Assembly (NCBI GenBank): GCA_905182645.1
Contig: CAJJCJ010000008.1
Span: forward strand, 124,001-188,000
Origin: an uncultured Sulfitobacter sp.
GTDB taxonomy: Bacteria > Pseudomonadota > Alphaproteobacteria > Rhodobacterales > Rhodobacteraceae
Direction: 5' to 3'
DNA: 64,000 nucleotides
In this document: positions 19,576 through 29,006 of the stretch, one piece after another
Numbering within the stretch: the first letter of the stretch is position 1
How the letters are laid out: every line of letters starts with the position of its first letter
Notes under the pieces: generated by a model
Told to the model about the DNA's origin: nothing
What the model saw: the letters and a program-made list of their open reading frames with translations, nothing else
Databases searched by the model: none
Program-made: the position numbers and the translations under genes

Positions 19576-20745
19576 TCAAGTACATGTCTTCGCAAATGCC
19601 ACCAGACGGGACAGCGCGTCGGTATAGGCGTCGTCGTCAATGGTCATTGCCACGCGAATATGTCCGGCAGCGGCCTGACCAAAGCTTTCTCCGGGCATGG
19701 TGGCAATCATTTCCGCGTCCAAAAGCGCATTTGAAAACGCCTCACCACTGAGCCCCGTCGCACGGATGTCCAACATTGCATACATCGCGCCCTGAATAGG
19801 GACAGCGCGGACGACATTTTGGCCGGCCAGCGCCGAAATCGTCAAGGCACGGCGGTGTTGGAATGGGGCTCCGACCTCAGTTTCGACTTGTGGCCCTTGA
19901 TTTAGGGCAAATGTGGCGGCGTCCTGAATATAACCGGGGACGCCATATGTTGTATGGGTGCTCAAATTGATCAAACCTTCGACAACTTCGGCGGGTCCGC
20001 AAACCCACCCAATGCGGCTGCCTGTCATCGCATGACTTTTAGACAACGACCCAATCACCAGCGTACGGTCGGCCATGTCAGGCAACGCGCGTGGGCTGAT
20101 ATGGGTGCCATCCCAAATCTGCGTATCGTAAACTTCGTCTGAGATCAGCCAAAGGTCGTTCTCACGGCAAACCGTGGCAATACCGTCCAACGTGTCACGG
20201 TTATAAATGACGCCCGTTGGGTTGTTTGGCGAATTGATCAAAAGCGATTTTGCACCTTTGGCGACGGCTGCAATCACATCCGGCTGCGGTTGGAAATTGT
20301 CCTCTGGACGGGTCTGGATAGGAACCGGAATTGCGCCAACACCGCGGATTGTGCCGGGGTAGGTCGCATAATAGGGATCAATATAAAGCGCGCGGTCGCC
20401 TTCGTCGCAAACAGCGTGATGGCTGGCAAACAGCGCGGCCTGACCACCTGATGTAATCATGATATTGTCGCGTGTTGTTGGCACACCTGTTCGATCAGCG
20501 ATCCGCTGGGCAACAGTATCGCGCAGCGCATCCGTGCCAGGAACCATCGCGTACCCCGTATGCCCACCCATGGCCGCCTTGTGCATGGCGTGTAAAATAT
20601 CGGGATGGGTGCGAATGTCATGCTCGCCAATGGTCAGTTCAAGAACTGGTTGACCTGCGTCTTTCATCTGGCGGGCACGGTAAAACACGTCCCATCCGTC
20701 AGAGCCGCCACCGGTGATATTTGTGATGCGATTTGATAATTTCAT
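19576..20745 (-). CDS. Class I/II pyridoxal-phosphate aminotransferase
   Basis: This 389-residue fold-type I aminotransferase has VLELTIGEHDIRTHPDILHA in the N-terminal arm, ITSGGQAALFASHHAVCDEG around the PLP phosphate site, LLINSPNNPTGVIYNRDTL, LISDEVYDTQIWDG with the PLP-ring Asp, and VIGSLSKSHAMTGSRIGW with the Schiff-base Lys. The start at 20745 (MKLSNRITNITGGGSDGW) fits the family; the frame is open further upstream without similarity. It is followed closely by the PEP-mutase-like gene. Substrate choice between aspartate, alanine and aromatic amino acids cannot be fixed from sequence. Confidence 0.9.
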   Translation of the reverse strand: MKLSNRITNITGGGSDGWDVFYRARQMKDAGQPVLELTIGEHDIRTHPDILHAMHKAAMGGHTGYAMVPGTDALRDTVAQRIADRTGVPTTRDNIMITSGGQAALFASHHAVCDEGDRALYIDPYYATYPGTIRGVGAIPVPIQTRPEDNFQPQPDVIAAVAKGAKSLLINSPNNPTGVIYNRDTLDGIATVCRENDLWLISDEVYDTQIWDGTHISPRALPDMADRTLVIGSLSKSHAMTGSRIGWVCGPAEVVEGLINLSTHTTYGVPGYIQDAATFALNQGPQVETEVGAPFQHRRALTISALAGQNVVRAVPIQGAMYAMLDIRATGLSGEAFSNALLDAEMIATMPGESFGQAAAGHIRVAMTIDDDAYTDALSRLVAFAKTCT

Positions 20746-20777
20746 GGGTGGATTGGGACGATAGCTGCAGTGCTGAG

Positions 20778-21218
20778 TCAACCCGCGATTTGCTTCAAAT
20801 TGCGTGGCCCGGAACCGTCTTTGCCCTTGGCATCGGCTGGATTGTAAAGCGCACAAGATTTCAGCGACAGGCAGCCGCAACCAATGCAACCATCCAGCTT
20901 ATCGCGCAGGTCGATCAGAGCGGCAATGCGGTCATCAATGTCATGGCGAAAGGTTTTGGATATGCGGGTCCAGTCGGCTTTGGTTGGGGCTTTATGTGCC
21001 GGAAGCGGCGCAAGATGTGCTGCGATCTCAATCAGAGGAAACCCCAGTTTCTGTGCCGCCATCACAAATGACAAGCGGCGCAAGTCGTGCCGTCCATACC
21101 GCCTGTGTCCACCTGCGTTGCGCACAGGTGCCACAATGCCGTGTGTTTCATAAAACCGGATAGCGGACACCGCCAACCCAGTCCGATCAGCCAAATCGCC
21201 TATTGTAAGACCTGTCAT
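20778..21218 (-). CDS. soxR: SoxR, redox-sensing MerR-family regulator
   Basis: This 146-residue protein has a MerR winged helix (LTIGDLADRTGLAVSAIRFY at the N-terminus, GHRRYGRHDLRRLSFV), a dimerisation helix and the C-terminal [2Fe-2S] motif CIGCGCLSLKSC, the exact CX2CXCX5C spacing of SoxR. The iron-sulfur cluster senses redox-cycling compounds or superoxide, and SoxR then activates the genes next to its box. Here the divergent gene is a VOC protein at 21279, and the shared 60-bp region holds a SoxR-box-like palindrome. No soxS is present, as is usual outside enteric bacteria. Confidence 0.96.
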   Translation of the reverse strand: MTGLTIGDLADRTGLAVSAIRFYETHGIVAPVRNAGGHRRYGRHDLRRLSFVMAAQKLGFPLIEIAAHLAPLPAHKAPTKADWTRISKTFRHDIDDRIAALIDLRDKLDGCIGCGCLSLKSCALYNPADAKGKDGSGPRNLKQIAG

Positions 21219-21233
21219 AAGAAACCTCTTGAT

Positions 21234-21249
21234 CTCAAGCTAACTTTAG
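21234..21249. promoter_or_regulatory. SoxR box candidate
   Basis: CTCAAGCTAACTTTAG closely follows the enterobacterial SoxR core CTCAAGTTAACTTGAG (13 of 16 positions by eye). It lies between divergent soxR and the VOC gene, 30 bases before the latter start. Position and sequence together make it a good SoxR operator. Confidence 0.75.
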
Positions 21250-21278
21250 AAATTAGAAGTGATCTATAGCTGAATTAA

Positions 21279-21677
21279 ATGGAAAATAAAATGACCAGAC
21301 TTGAGCATGTGAACGTCACCGTTCCAAACCCTGCTGTAACCGCGCAAATGTTAATTGATTTATTTGGCTGGCATATACGTTGGGAAGGGGTTGCCCTGAA
21401 CGACGGGTTCACGGTGCAAGTCGGTACCGATGACAGCTATATCGCGCTTTATACCGGACCGGACCGTGGTCACGATCAAACGCCTCCGACAGACAACTAC
21501 CTACAGTGCGGCGGTTTAAATCACATTGGGGTCGTCGTTGATGATTTGAATGGCGTCGCGGCGAGGGTAATTGCAATGGGCCTTAAAACCCATTCACATG
21601 CAGATTATGAGCCGGGCAAACGGTTCTATTTCAATGATCCTGATGGCGTGGAATACGAGGTGGTTTGCTATGCCTAG
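21279..21677 (+). CDS. VOC-family protein (glyoxalase/bleomycin-resistance fold)
   Basis: This 132-residue protein consists of two beta-alpha-beta-beta-beta modules. MTRLEHVNVTVPNPAVTAQM starts the first, LNHIGVVVDDLNGVAARVIA the second, with His and Glu (EHVNV, NHIGV, EYEVVC) at the usual metal positions, and FYFNDPDGVEYEVV ends it. VOC proteins act as glyoxalases, dioxygenases or drug-binding proteins. Divergence from soxR and the SoxR box suggest that it handles a redox-active or electrophilic compound. Start at 21279, or four codons later at MTRLE. It is the only gene in the window that is likely under SoxR. Confidence 0.88.
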   Translation: MENKMTRLEHVNVTVPNPAVTAQMLIDLFGWHIRWEGVALNDGFTVQVGTDDSYIALYTGPDRGHDQTPPTDNYLQCGGLNHIGVVVDDLNGVAARVIAMGLKTHSHADYEPGKRFYFNDPDGVEYEVVCYA

Positions 21678-21997
21678 GGTCGCAACCGTTTTGGCAACGC
21701 CTTGACGATGATGTCGTAGGATACCTGCAAGCGGTGGCGCATCTCGTCGTCGCTTGCGTCAAAGTCTACCAAAACCCAAGATTTGTGGAAATACGGCGCT
21801 TTGGTCGCAGCACCGGCGTCGATCAACATTGTGGCGGTCTCTATGCTGTCAGTTTTGGTGCACACGCCGTTAATCCGGTCGCCAAAACAAGCGAACATTT
21901 TGCCGCCCACTTTCCAACTATCCAGCTCGGTTGCGGGGTCAGCTGCTGTCGAACCTGCAAATACGGAGCATATCTGATTGACGGTGTCACGGTTCAT
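21674..21997 (-). CDS. MmcQ/YjbR-family DNA-binding-like protein
   Basis: This 107-residue protein is of the MmcQ/YjbR family, a small double-wing fold known from structures but without firm function. Visible are WKVGGKMFACFGDRINGVCT (the conserved WKVxxKxFA strand), APYFHKSWVLVDF and the C-terminal LQVSYDIIVKALPKRLR. The start at 21997 (MNRDTVNQICSVFAG) fits the family length. The frame is open further upstream, but that part is antisense to the neighbour and not conserved. Its stop overlaps the stop of the VOC gene, and it diverges from the DUF1697 gene with 37 bases between starts. Confidence 0.88.
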   Translation of the reverse strand: MNRDTVNQICSVFAGSTAADPATELDSWKVGGKMFACFGDRINGVCTKTDSIETATMLIDAGAATKAPYFHKSWVLVDFDASDDEMRHRLQVSYDIIVKALPKRLRP

Positions 21998-22034
21998 AGG
22001 ACAAAGATGGATCAGCGAGATAGGATTTACAATC

Positions 22035-22565
22035 ATGACGACGTGGGTGGCGCTTTTGCGCGGGATAAATGTGGGCGGCCAGAAAAAACTGCCAATGGCC
22101 AGTTTGGTGGAGGTCTGCATGGGGTTGTGGCCTGAAAGCACGCCAAGGACATACATCGCGTCGGGCAATCTGATTTTTGACGCTACTGGCGATTCCACGA
22201 CCTTGGCAACAGAACTAGGCGCGGTAATAAATGCCAAGTTCGGATTTGAGGTCTTGGTGTCCGTGACTGAGGCGGGCGCATTTCAAAAGTTGGTCAAAAC
22301 CTGCCCGTATGCCGGAACCAACGGCAAAGGCGTGCACGGATTTTTCTGTTTCACTGTACCTAGTCCCAATTGGGATCATATAAATAAGTTGAAGGTCGGC
22401 GGGGAAGCCATTGAATTTTATCATAATATTGTCTGGCTCCATACACCGCAGGGGATTGGAAAATCCAAGCTGGCCAATGCTTTGACCGCTACAATGGGCC
22501 ATGCGCCAATGACGGCCCGCAACATGAATACATTGAAAAAACTGTCGGAAATGCTGGACGGCTGA
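22035..22565 (+). CDS. DUF1697-family protein
   Basis: This 176-residue protein begins MTTWVALLRGINVGGQKKLP, the family signature, followed by RTYIASGNLIFDA and the C-terminal MTARNMNTLKKLSEMLDG. The family is widespread and structurally known as a two-module alpha-beta fold, but no activity is established. The start at 22035 was chosen because ALLRGINVGG is always N-terminal. The frame is open 19 codons further upstream without similarity. It is monocistronic in appearance: the next gene starts 150 bases later on the same strand. Confidence 0.88.
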   Translation: MTTWVALLRGINVGGQKKLPMASLVEVCMGLWPESTPRTYIASGNLIFDATGDSTTLATELGAVINAKFGFEVLVSVTEAGAFQKLVKTCPYAGTNGKGVHGFFCFTVPSPNWDHINKLKVGGEAIEFYHNIVWLHTPQGIGKSKLANALTATMGHAPMTARNMNTLKKLSEMLDG

Positions 22566-22689
22566 CCTGTTCGCTGCTACTAAACCGCTATGAAAAGCAT
22601 ACGCATCATTATTTGCTGCATTATTACCGTCTGACATTCGTCGCGGGCTGCTCTTTCACGTTTCATATGAAGTAAGAAGTTGTTAAGCC

Positions 22690-22706
22690 CGCAGGCATCA
22701 CCTGCG
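22690..22706 (+). promoter_or_regulatory. Hairpin in the cysS leader
   Basis: CGCAGG-CATCA-CCTGCG is a perfect 6-bp stem with a 5-base loop ending 9 bases before the cysS ATG. It overlaps the place where a ribosome binding site should be, so it could affect initiation. No T tract follows, so it is not a terminator of the upstream gene. Confidence 0.4.
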
Positions 22707-22715
22707 CGAGGCACC

Positions 22716-24143
22716 ATGACCCAAATCCGACTGCACAACACAAAGACACGTCGCAAAGAAGACTTTGTACCGATTGATCCAAAAAACGTACGGATGTATC
22801 TGTGCGGACCGACGGTGTACGACCGTGCGCATTTGGGCAATGCCCGTAATGTGTTGATGTTTGACGTTCTGTTCCGCTTGCTGCGGCATAGATATAACAA
22901 AAAAACAGTAACTTACGTGCGGAACTTCACAGATGTTGATGATAAGATCAACGCCCGTGCAGCTGCCAGTGGTCGCGATATTGGCGATATCACTGCCGAG
23001 ACGATAGGTTGGTATCACGAGGATATGGACGCGCTTGGCGCGCTACGCCCGACGCACGAGCCGCGTGCGACGCAGTATATCGCGCAGATGATCACGATGA
23101 CAGACGACCTGATTGAAAAAGAGCATGCATATGTCGCCGAAGGTCATGTGCTTTTCGCCGTCGAAAGCTATGAAAACTATGGCGCGCTGTCTGGTCGATC
23201 AATCGATGACATGATCGCTGGCACGCGCGTTGAAGTGGCCCCTTATAAACGTAATCCAATGGATTTTGTGCTATGGAAACCGTCTGGCGATGGTCAACCC
23301 GGCTGGGAAAGCCCTTGGGGGTACGGTCGTCCGGGCTGGCATATCGAATGTTCTGCAATGGCGCTGGACCTGCTTGGCCCGTCGTTTGACATCCATGGCG
23401 GCGGAAACGATCTGCAATTTCCTCACCACGAAAACGAGATTGCGCAGTCAACTTGCGCTGGTCACGATTTCGCAAATGTCTGGCTGCACAATGAAATGTT
23501 GCAGGTTGAGGGTAAGAAGATGTCCAAATCCTTGGGCAATTTCTTTACCGTGCGTGATCTTTTGGACACGGGCGTACACGGCATGGTGATCCGCTTGGTT
23601 ATGCTTGGTACGCATTACGGCAAGCCGATGGACTGGACCGACAAAAAGAAAGGCGAAGCTGAAAATGCTTTGCGTAAATGGTACGGTATCTTGCAAGGAC
23701 ATGGGTTTAATCCTGCATTGATCAAGGCGCTTAAGGTGGAGGGAAAGTGGAAAGCGGACGCTGAATTTGTTGGCGTGCTGGCCAATGACCTAAACACGTC
23801 TGGCGCTATTTCACGGCTTCATGTACTGGCCAAAAATAAAACTGCTGCGACGCTTGCTGGCTTTGCGCACGGTATGGAAATGCTTGGTCTTGTAAATAAC
23901 TGGTCTGATATTCCGATGTTTGACGGGGCCGAAGGCGGTGCTGATGTGGCTCCGGCTGTTGCAGCGAAGGTTGATGTGCTGTTGGCTCAGCGTGCTGCAG
24001 CACGTGCGTCAAAGGATTGGGGTTTGGCTGATGAGGTCCGCGACATCCTGAATAGCGCCGGCGTGCAAGTGACCGACGTGGGCGGGCAGGCGACATGGAC
24101 ACCAGGCCCTGATTTCGATGCGGCCAAACTGGGGGATGTATGA
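22716..24143 (+). CDS. cysS: Cysteinyl-tRNA synthetase
   Basis: CysRS charges tRNA-Cys. The 475-residue protein has the class I HIGH-equivalent in [20 protein letters not shown], the zinc ligands C (YLCG), C (WHIECSAM) and H (FPHHENE), the tRNA-acceptor region [20 protein letters not shown], and the KMSKS loop in [20 protein letters not shown]. The C-terminal DALR-type helical domain follows. The ATG at 22716 fits the family; an in-frame upstream start adds 12 unrelated residues. Its stop overlaps the next start (ATGA), so it is coupled with cimA, an arrangement seen in related alphaproteobacteria. Confidence 0.96.
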   Translation: MTQIRLHNTKTRRKEDFVPIDPKNVRMYLCGPTVYDRAHLGNARNVLMFDVLFRLLRHRYNKKTVTYVRNFTDVDDKINARAAASGRDIGDITAETIGWYHEDMDALGALRPTHEPRATQYIAQMITMTDDLIEKEHAYVAEGHVLFAVESYENYGALSGRSIDDMIAGTRVEVAPYKRNPMDFVLWKPSGDGQPGWESPWGYGRPGWHIECSAMALDLLGPSFDIHGGGNDLQFPHHENEIAQSTCAGHDFANVWLHNEMLQVEGKKMSKSLGNFFTVRDLLDTGVHGMVIRLVMLGTHYGKPMDWTDKKKGEAENALRKWYGILQGHGFNPALIKALKVEGKWKADAEFVGVLANDLNTSGAISRLHVLAKNKTAATLAGFAHGMEMLGLVNNWSDIPMFDGAEGGADVAPAVAAKVDVLLAQRAAARASKDWGLADEVRDILNSAGVQVTDVGGQATWTPGPDFDAAKLGDV

Positions 24144-25765
24144 TGCCCAAAGAACGACTTTATTTGTTCGACACCACACTTCGCGACGGGCAACAAACCC
24201 AAGGTGTGCAGTTCTCTACGGCTGAAAAGCAGCAAATAGCAACGATGTTGGATGATCTTGGGATCGACTACATCGAAGGCGGTTGGCCGGGCGCGAACCC
24301 GACGGATTCTGATTTCTTTGATGCAGCTCCAAAAACACGCGCGACCATGACCGCCTTTGGTATGACTAAGCGGTCTGGTCGGTCTGCTGGCAATGACGAT
24401 GTGCTTGCTGCGGTGATGAATGCGAACACGCCCGCCGTCTGTTTGGTCGGTAAAAGCCACGAATTTCATGTGACAACTGCGCTTGGGATCACGCTGGCAG
24501 AAAACATCGAAAACCTGTCCGCGAGCTTTGCACATTTGGTGGCCGAGGGTCGTGAGGCGCTGTTTGACGCCGAACATTTCTTTGATGGCTACAAATCAAA
24601 TCCGGCCTACGCGCTTGAGGCGGTGCATGCCGCATATGAAGCTGGTGCCCGTTGGATCGTGCTGTGCGACACCAATGGAGGGACGTTGCCGCACGAAATA
24701 TCGGCCATAGTCAAAGCGGTGATCAATAGCGGTATACCCGGGTCCCACGTGGGCATCCACACCCATAACGATACCGAAAACGCAGTTGCAAATTCCCTTG
24801 CTGCCGTAATGGCTGGTGCCCGCCAAATACAAGGTACGCTAAACGGTCTTGGTGAACGCTGTGGCAACGCAAACCTGACGACAATCATTCCGACACTATT
24901 GCTCAAAGAACCGTTTGTAAGCCAGTTTGAAACAGGGGTGACCCTTGATGCGTTGACGGGCCTGCGTAAGTTATCGCGGTCGCTTGATGACATTTTGAAT
25001 CGCGTGCCTGCCAAACAGGCTGCTTACGTTGGGGCGTCTGCTTTTGCCCATAAGGCAGGATTGCACGCCAGTGCGATTGCCAAAGACCCCACAACCTATG
25101 AACACATCGACCCTGCAGCCGTCGGCAATAGCCGCATTGTGCCAATGTCCAATCAGGCGGGTCAATCGAACTTGCGCGAACGTCTGATCCAAGCAGGGCT
25201 TGCGGTCGAAAAAGGTGATCCCGCACTGTCGCGTATCCTTGACCGGATCAAAGATATGGAAGCACGCGGTTATTCGTACGACACGGCGCAAGCCAGTTTT
25301 GAACTGCTTGCACGCGTCGAGCTTGGCCTTATGCCCACGTTCTTCGAGGTGAAACGCTACCGTGTGTCCGTTGAGCGCCGCCGCAACAAACGCAACCAAA
25401 TGGTGTCGCTGTCAGAAGCCGTCGTCGTGGTCAAAGTAAACGGCCAAAAGATGCTGAATGTGTCAGAAAGCCAAGGACCAGACGGTAAGGACCGCGGCCC
25501 TGTTAACGCTTTGTGGCGTGCTTTGGCTAAGGATTTGGGACCATACCAAGACCTGATCGCTGACATGCATTTGGTCGACTTTAAGGTCCGCATCACGAAT
25601 GGCGGCACAGAGGCGGTAACCCGCGTCATCATCGACAGCGAAGACGGGCAGGGCCGCCGCTGGTCCACTGTGGGCGCGTCTGCCAACATCGTGGATGCGT
25701 CGTTTGATGCACTTGTTGATGCTGTAAATTGGAAATTGATCCGCGATGGGGCCACTGACAGATGA
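24140..25765 (+). CDS. cimA: (R)-citramalate synthase
   Basis: CimA condenses pyruvate and acetyl-CoA to citramalate, the first step of the threonine-independent route to isoleucine. The 541-residue length matches long CimA proteins. Seen are the HMGL-type N-terminus [20 protein letters not shown] with catalytic Arg and metal Asp, [37 protein letters not shown] with the HxH metal site, and [20 protein letters not shown]. The C-terminal LeuA dimer domain provides feedback by isoleucine (residues about 400-520, with [19 protein letters not shown]). It overlaps cysS and, by the same ATGA arrangement, the next gene, so the three form one operon. Closely related 2-isopropylmalate or homocitrate synthases are less likely given the DUF-like long form. 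Confidence 0.92.
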   Translation: MMPKERLYLFDTTLRDGQQTQGVQFSTAEKQQIATMLDDLGIDYIEGGWPGANPTDSDFFDAAPKTRATMTAFGMTKRSGRSAGNDDVLAAVMNANTPAVCLVGKSHEFHVTTALGITLAENIENLSASFAHLVAEGREALFDAEHFFDGYKSNPAYALEAVHAAYEAGARWIVLCDTNGGTLPHEISAIVKAVINSGIPGSHVGIHTHNDTENAVANSLAAVMAGARQIQGTLNGLGERCGNANLTTIIPTLLLKEPFVSQFETGVTLDALTGLRKLSRSLDDILNRVPAKQAAYVGASAFAHKAGLHASAIAKDPTTYEHIDPAAVGNSRIVPMSNQAGQSNLRERLIQAGLAVEKGDPALSRILDRIKDMEARGYSYDTAQASFELLARVELGLMPTFFEVKRYRVSVERRRNKRNQMVSLSEAVVVVKVNGQKMLNVSESQGPDGKDRGPVNALWRALAKDLGPYQDLIADMHLVDFKVRITNGGTEAVTRVIIDSEDGQGRRWSTVGASANIVDASFDALVDAVNWKLIRDGATDR

Positions 25766-26496
25766 GCCTGAACGCCTGCGCTGCACTTGTTGAACGCAGT
25801 GATCCAGACCGATTTAGGGCTACGATGGCTGCACCTGTTGCCGCACGCCGCGTGTTGTTCCCGATTTATGCGTTCAACGTCGAAGTCACCCGCGCCCCGT
25901 GGGTCACACAAGAGGCGATGATCGCCGAAATGCGATTGCAGTGGTGGCGCGACGCGTTGGAGGAAATCGGCGCAGGTGGAACCGTGCGCAAGCATGAAGT
26001 CATCGATGCGTTGGCTGATATTCTTGATCCGGAAGGGGCCAAAACCCTTGATGATCTGGTCGCAGCACGGCGATGGGACGTCTACAAGGATGCGTTTGAA
26101 GACCGGACCCATCTGGACGAATATATCGATGCGACCTCGGGCGCGTTGATGTGGACGGCGGCACGCCTGCTTGGTGATACAAACGAAACTGGCGTCCGTG
26201 CATTTGGTTATGGCGTCGGGGTCGCCAACCTTTTACGTGCCATACCTGATCTTGAGGACCGTGGTCGCAAACCACTGGTCGACGGGACGTCTGCGGGCGT
26301 CAAAGCCCTTGCTCAGGACGGGTTGGCGGCGTTAACGCGCGGTGTTGCACCCAAAGCCATCAAATTGTCAGGCTTTCAGGCAGAGCCGATTTTGAAGCAA
26401 GCCATAGCGGACCCGTCTCGTGTCGCAAGCGGCGCACTTGGATTGGGCCCACTTCGGCAGGCAACGCGTCTTGCTCGGATTGCGCTGTTAGGCTAA
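25762..26496 (+). CDS. Squalene/phytoene synthase-family protein
   Basis: This 244-residue all-helical protein of the trans-isoprenyl synthase (head-to-head) superfamily has RRVLFPIYAFNVEVTRAPWV, the family pattern EMRLQWWRDALEEI and FGYGVGVANLLRAIPDLEDR. It lacks a clear DxxxD pair at the first site and is shorter than true phytoene synthase. It therefore resembles the NDUFAF6/complex-I-assembly-like branch more than a carotenoid enzyme. No carotenoid genes are nearby. The start overlaps the cimA stop. Its last bases overlap the convergent MFS gene. Confidence 0.8.
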   Translation: MSLNACAALVERSDPDRFRATMAAPVAARRVLFPIYAFNVEVTRAPWVTQEAMIAEMRLQWWRDALEEIGAGGTVRKHEVIDALADILDPEGAKTLDDLVAARRWDVYKDAFEDRTHLDEYIDATSGALMWTAARLLGDTNETGVRAFGYGVGVANLLRAIPDLEDRGRKPLVDGTSAGVKALAQDGLAALTRGVAPKAIKLSGFQAEPILKQAIADPSRVASGALGLGPLRQATRLARIALLG

Positions 26497-27705
26497 TTTC
26501 GGCCGCGTTGTCAGCCAGATAAGCGCGCCACCTGCCAGCACCAAGAACGGGACCATCGCAAGGTTTACGGCCGTCCAGCCCTCCACGGCGGTTCCACCAG
26601 AACAGTTCATCAGGCCGCCAGACGCAAGGGATGCGACGGTGACCATGCCAAATACGATCATATCGTTCATGCCCTGCACCACACCGCGTTCATGCGGGGC
26701 GTGCGCGCTGGCCAGCATGGTGGTGGCACCGATAAAGCCAAAGTTCCAGCCCAGTCCAAGCAGGATAAGCGTGACATAGAAGTTACCCAATGCCACACCT
26801 GATAAGGCCACGATTCCAGCGCCCATTAGGATCACAAGGCCGGCCGCGATGATCTTTTCGACGCCAAAACGGGTAATCAAATGGCCGGTAAAGAAGGACG
26901 GAGCAAACATGGCCAACACATGCGCCGACACGATGTCGTTTGCGTTGTTTTTGGTGAACCCACAGCCGACAACGGCCAAAGGGGTGGAAGTCATCACGAG
27001 GTTCATCAACGAATAAGTGACCGTCGCACAGATGATTGCGACGACAACACGCGGATCGCGCAGTAATTCCAAGCGGTTCCGTGCTTTGGGTGCGTTTGTA
27101 GCGAAAGGTGTTTCTTTGCTGCCTTTGGGCAGGTCCAGCCAGAAAAACAGCATCATGCCAAAAATGTTCAACGCGGCCACGGCCAAATAGGTGCCCAAGA
27201 ATGGCACGACAAATGCGTCTTGTACGAGTTTGTTCAGCTGTGGGCCAATGATTGCAGAGATCAGCCCGCCCGCCATCACATATGAAATCGCCTTGGGGCG
27301 AAATGCTTCTGATGCGGTGTCAGTTGCGGCAAACCTATAAAAACCTTGGGCCGACATATAGATGCCAGTGATCAGTGATCCGGCAAGCAAGATGCCAAAT
27401 GATCCGACATAAAGCCCATAAGCAGCAACCAGCGCGCCGACAGCGCCCGCGGTTGCGCCAATGACAAAGCCAAACCGCCGTCCGTGCCGTTGCATCAGCG
27501 GGCTAAGCCAAGGCGCCGTGATCATTGATCCAAACACAATGAACGAAATCGGCAACGTCGCGAGGCAGACGTTGGTTGCCAACATGCCCCCAGCCAAGCC
27601 GCCGATCACAAATATCATCGGCATTTGCGCACCTAAAATCGCTTGTGCTGCAACAAGGACGGCGACATTGCGCTTGGCGCGGCGGTCATCAATCATATCA
27701 GTCAT
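26488..27705 (-). CDS. Major facilitator superfamily transporter
   Basis: This 405-residue inner-membrane protein has 12 predicted helices. Residues 15-35 form the first (VLVAAQAILGAQMPMIFVIG). APWLSPLMQRHGRRFGFVIG at the helix 2-3 loop is the MFS signature. The central loop between helices 6 and 7 (about 190-215) is short and polar, and HAPHERGVVQGMNDMIVFGM is the second-half motif. The start at 27705 (MTDMIDDRRAKRNVAVLV) is preferred to 27741. The substrate is unknown. The family member resembles alphaproteobacterial putative efflux carriers. It sits between a metabolic operon and cobalamin genes without obvious link to either. Confidence 0.9.
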   Translation of the reverse strand: MTDMIDDRRAKRNVAVLVAAQAILGAQMPMIFVIGGLAGGMLATNVCLATLPISFIVFGSMITAPWLSPLMQRHGRRFGFVIGATAGAVGALVAAYGLYVGSFGILLAGSLITGIYMSAQGFYRFAATDTASEAFRPKAISYVMAGGLISAIIGPQLNKLVQDAFVVPFLGTYLAVAALNIFGMMLFFWLDLPKGSKETPFATNAPKARNRLELLRDPRVVVAIICATVTYSLMNLVMTSTPLAVVGCGFTKNNANDIVSAHVLAMFAPSFFTGHLITRFGVEKIIAAGLVILMGAGIVALSGVALGNFYVTLILLGLGWNFGFIGATTMLASAHAPHERGVVQGMNDMIVFGMVTVASLASGGLMNCSGGTAVEGWTAVNLAMVPFLVLAGGALIWLTTRPKLA

Positions 27706-27749
27706 GTGACAATCGGTAATCCGGCATTTCCAGACTCGCAATGAGTATT

Positions 27750-29006
27750 TCAGGCAGCGTCGATTATATGTGCAAACGATCCTGATACGCGACCGTTGCG
27801 CAAGCCCATATCAGGCAGGTTTGTGCCTATTGCGTCGGATGCGGCGAACAACGGTTCGCCTTTTGCATACATTGTCGTCGCGTAGTGGAACTCATGCGCA
27901 TTCCAACCGCCTGTAAACGGGCCAGCGTTTGCAGCGACCTTACGGTACCCCAAGTGTAGTTTTCGCTGCGCAAAAGACGTCCCAAGGTCAAGCAAGCCTG
28001 CCATCTTATGTTGTATGCCTTCTGCGTCTGTAAGGGAGTTTCCTAACGTCATATAGCCTCCACATTCTCCATATATATCAGCCGATTGCGAAGCGTTTAT
28101 AAGGCTTTGCATGAATAACGTTTTGCCAGCCAATTGGCCCGCATAAAGCTCGGGGTATCCGCCTGGCAAATAGACCAAATCAGCCATCGGGACCGGATCA
28201 TTATTGAGCGGCGAAAAGGTTTCAATGCTGGCGCCAGATGCGTGCCAATCGGCCAGAAGATGCGGGTATGTGAATGCAAATGCAGCGTCTTGAGCGACCG
28301 CAATGCGGGTTGCTGGGCAGGGGATTGGGCGGTTTGCAGCAAAGGGTGTCTGTGCCCCAACGGCACGCAATGCGTCCATCTCAATACCGGCGTGCACGGC
28401 GTCCGCTGCAAGATCTAAAAACGCATCAAGGCCGGTGCATTCTTGCGCCTGAACCAACCCCAAATGTCGCGATGGCATCCGCAAAGCCGCGTCGCGCTTG
28501 ATTGTCCCAAATACCTTCACGTCAATCTTGGCCAAAGCCGCGCGCAACATGACATCATGGCGGTCAGAGCCGACGTTGTTCAAGATGACGCCTGCAATCG
28601 GTACGGTTGGGTCAAATTGCATAAAGCCTTGAACAATTGGGGCGACAGATTGGGCCATGCGGCCTGCATCGACAACAAGAACAACGGGAATGTTCAAAAT
28701 GCGAGCAAGATCAGCGCAAGCACCTTTGCCGTTCGGGGGGGCGCCATCAAATAGTCCCATCGCTCCTTCGATAATCAGGTCACCTTGGGGGGCCAATCCG
28801 CGAATGCGCGCGGGTGTCATCGCCCATGCATCGAGATTGAGACATGGTTGCCCGCAGGCCGCCTCGTGAAACCGTGGATCGATATAATCGGGGCCAGATT
28901 TCGCGCCAGATACAGCCATGCCATCTTGGGCAAATGCGCGCAGCAATCCAAGTGTAACGGTTGTCTTACCGCATCCGGATGCAGGGGCGGCGATCAAAAA
29001 GCGCAT
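27750..29006 (-). CDS. cobB: Cobyrinate a,c-diamide synthase
   Basis: This enzyme amidates the a and c side chains of (hydrogeno)byrinate using glutamine and ATP. The 418-residue protein has the P-loop APASGCGKTTVTLGLLRAFA at the N-terminus, SGAKSGPDYIDPRFHEAACG, and DLIIEGAMGLFDG. The C-terminal glutaminase domain contains LVYLPGGYPELYAGQLA and the nucleophile Cys in YGECGGYMTLG. The ATG overlaps the end of cobA (TAATG). The pair faces away from cbiD-cobK, which lie 99 bases beyond cobA. CobB (aerobic) and CbiA (anaerobic) cannot be separated by these motifs. Confidence 0.94.
   Translation of the reverse strand: MRFLIAAPASGCGKTTVTLGLLRAFAQDGMAVSGAKSGPDYIDPRFHEAACGQPCLNLDAWAMTPARIRGLAPQGDLIIEGAMGLFDGAPPNGKGACADLARILNIPVVLVVDAGRMAQSVAPIVQGFMQFDPTVPIAGVILNNVGSDRHDVMLRAALAKIDVKVFGTIKRDAALRMPSRHLGLVQAQECTGLDAFLDLAADAVHAGIEMDALRAVGAQTPFAANRPIPCPATRIAVAQDAAFAFTYPHLLADWHASGASIETFSPLNNDPVPMADLVYLPGGYPELYAGQLAGKTLFMQSLINASQSADIYGECGGYMTLGNSLTDAEGIQHKMAGLLDLGTSFAQRKLHLGYRKVAANAGPFTGGWNAHEFHYATTMYAKGEPLFAASDAIGTNLPDMGLRNGRVSGSFAHIIDAA

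Noticed and set aside
22590..22634. 14-codon ORF (MKSIRIIICCIITV) upstream of cysS
   Set aside because: It has a signal-like composition but no ribosome site and stops at once; no continuation in other frames looks like protein.
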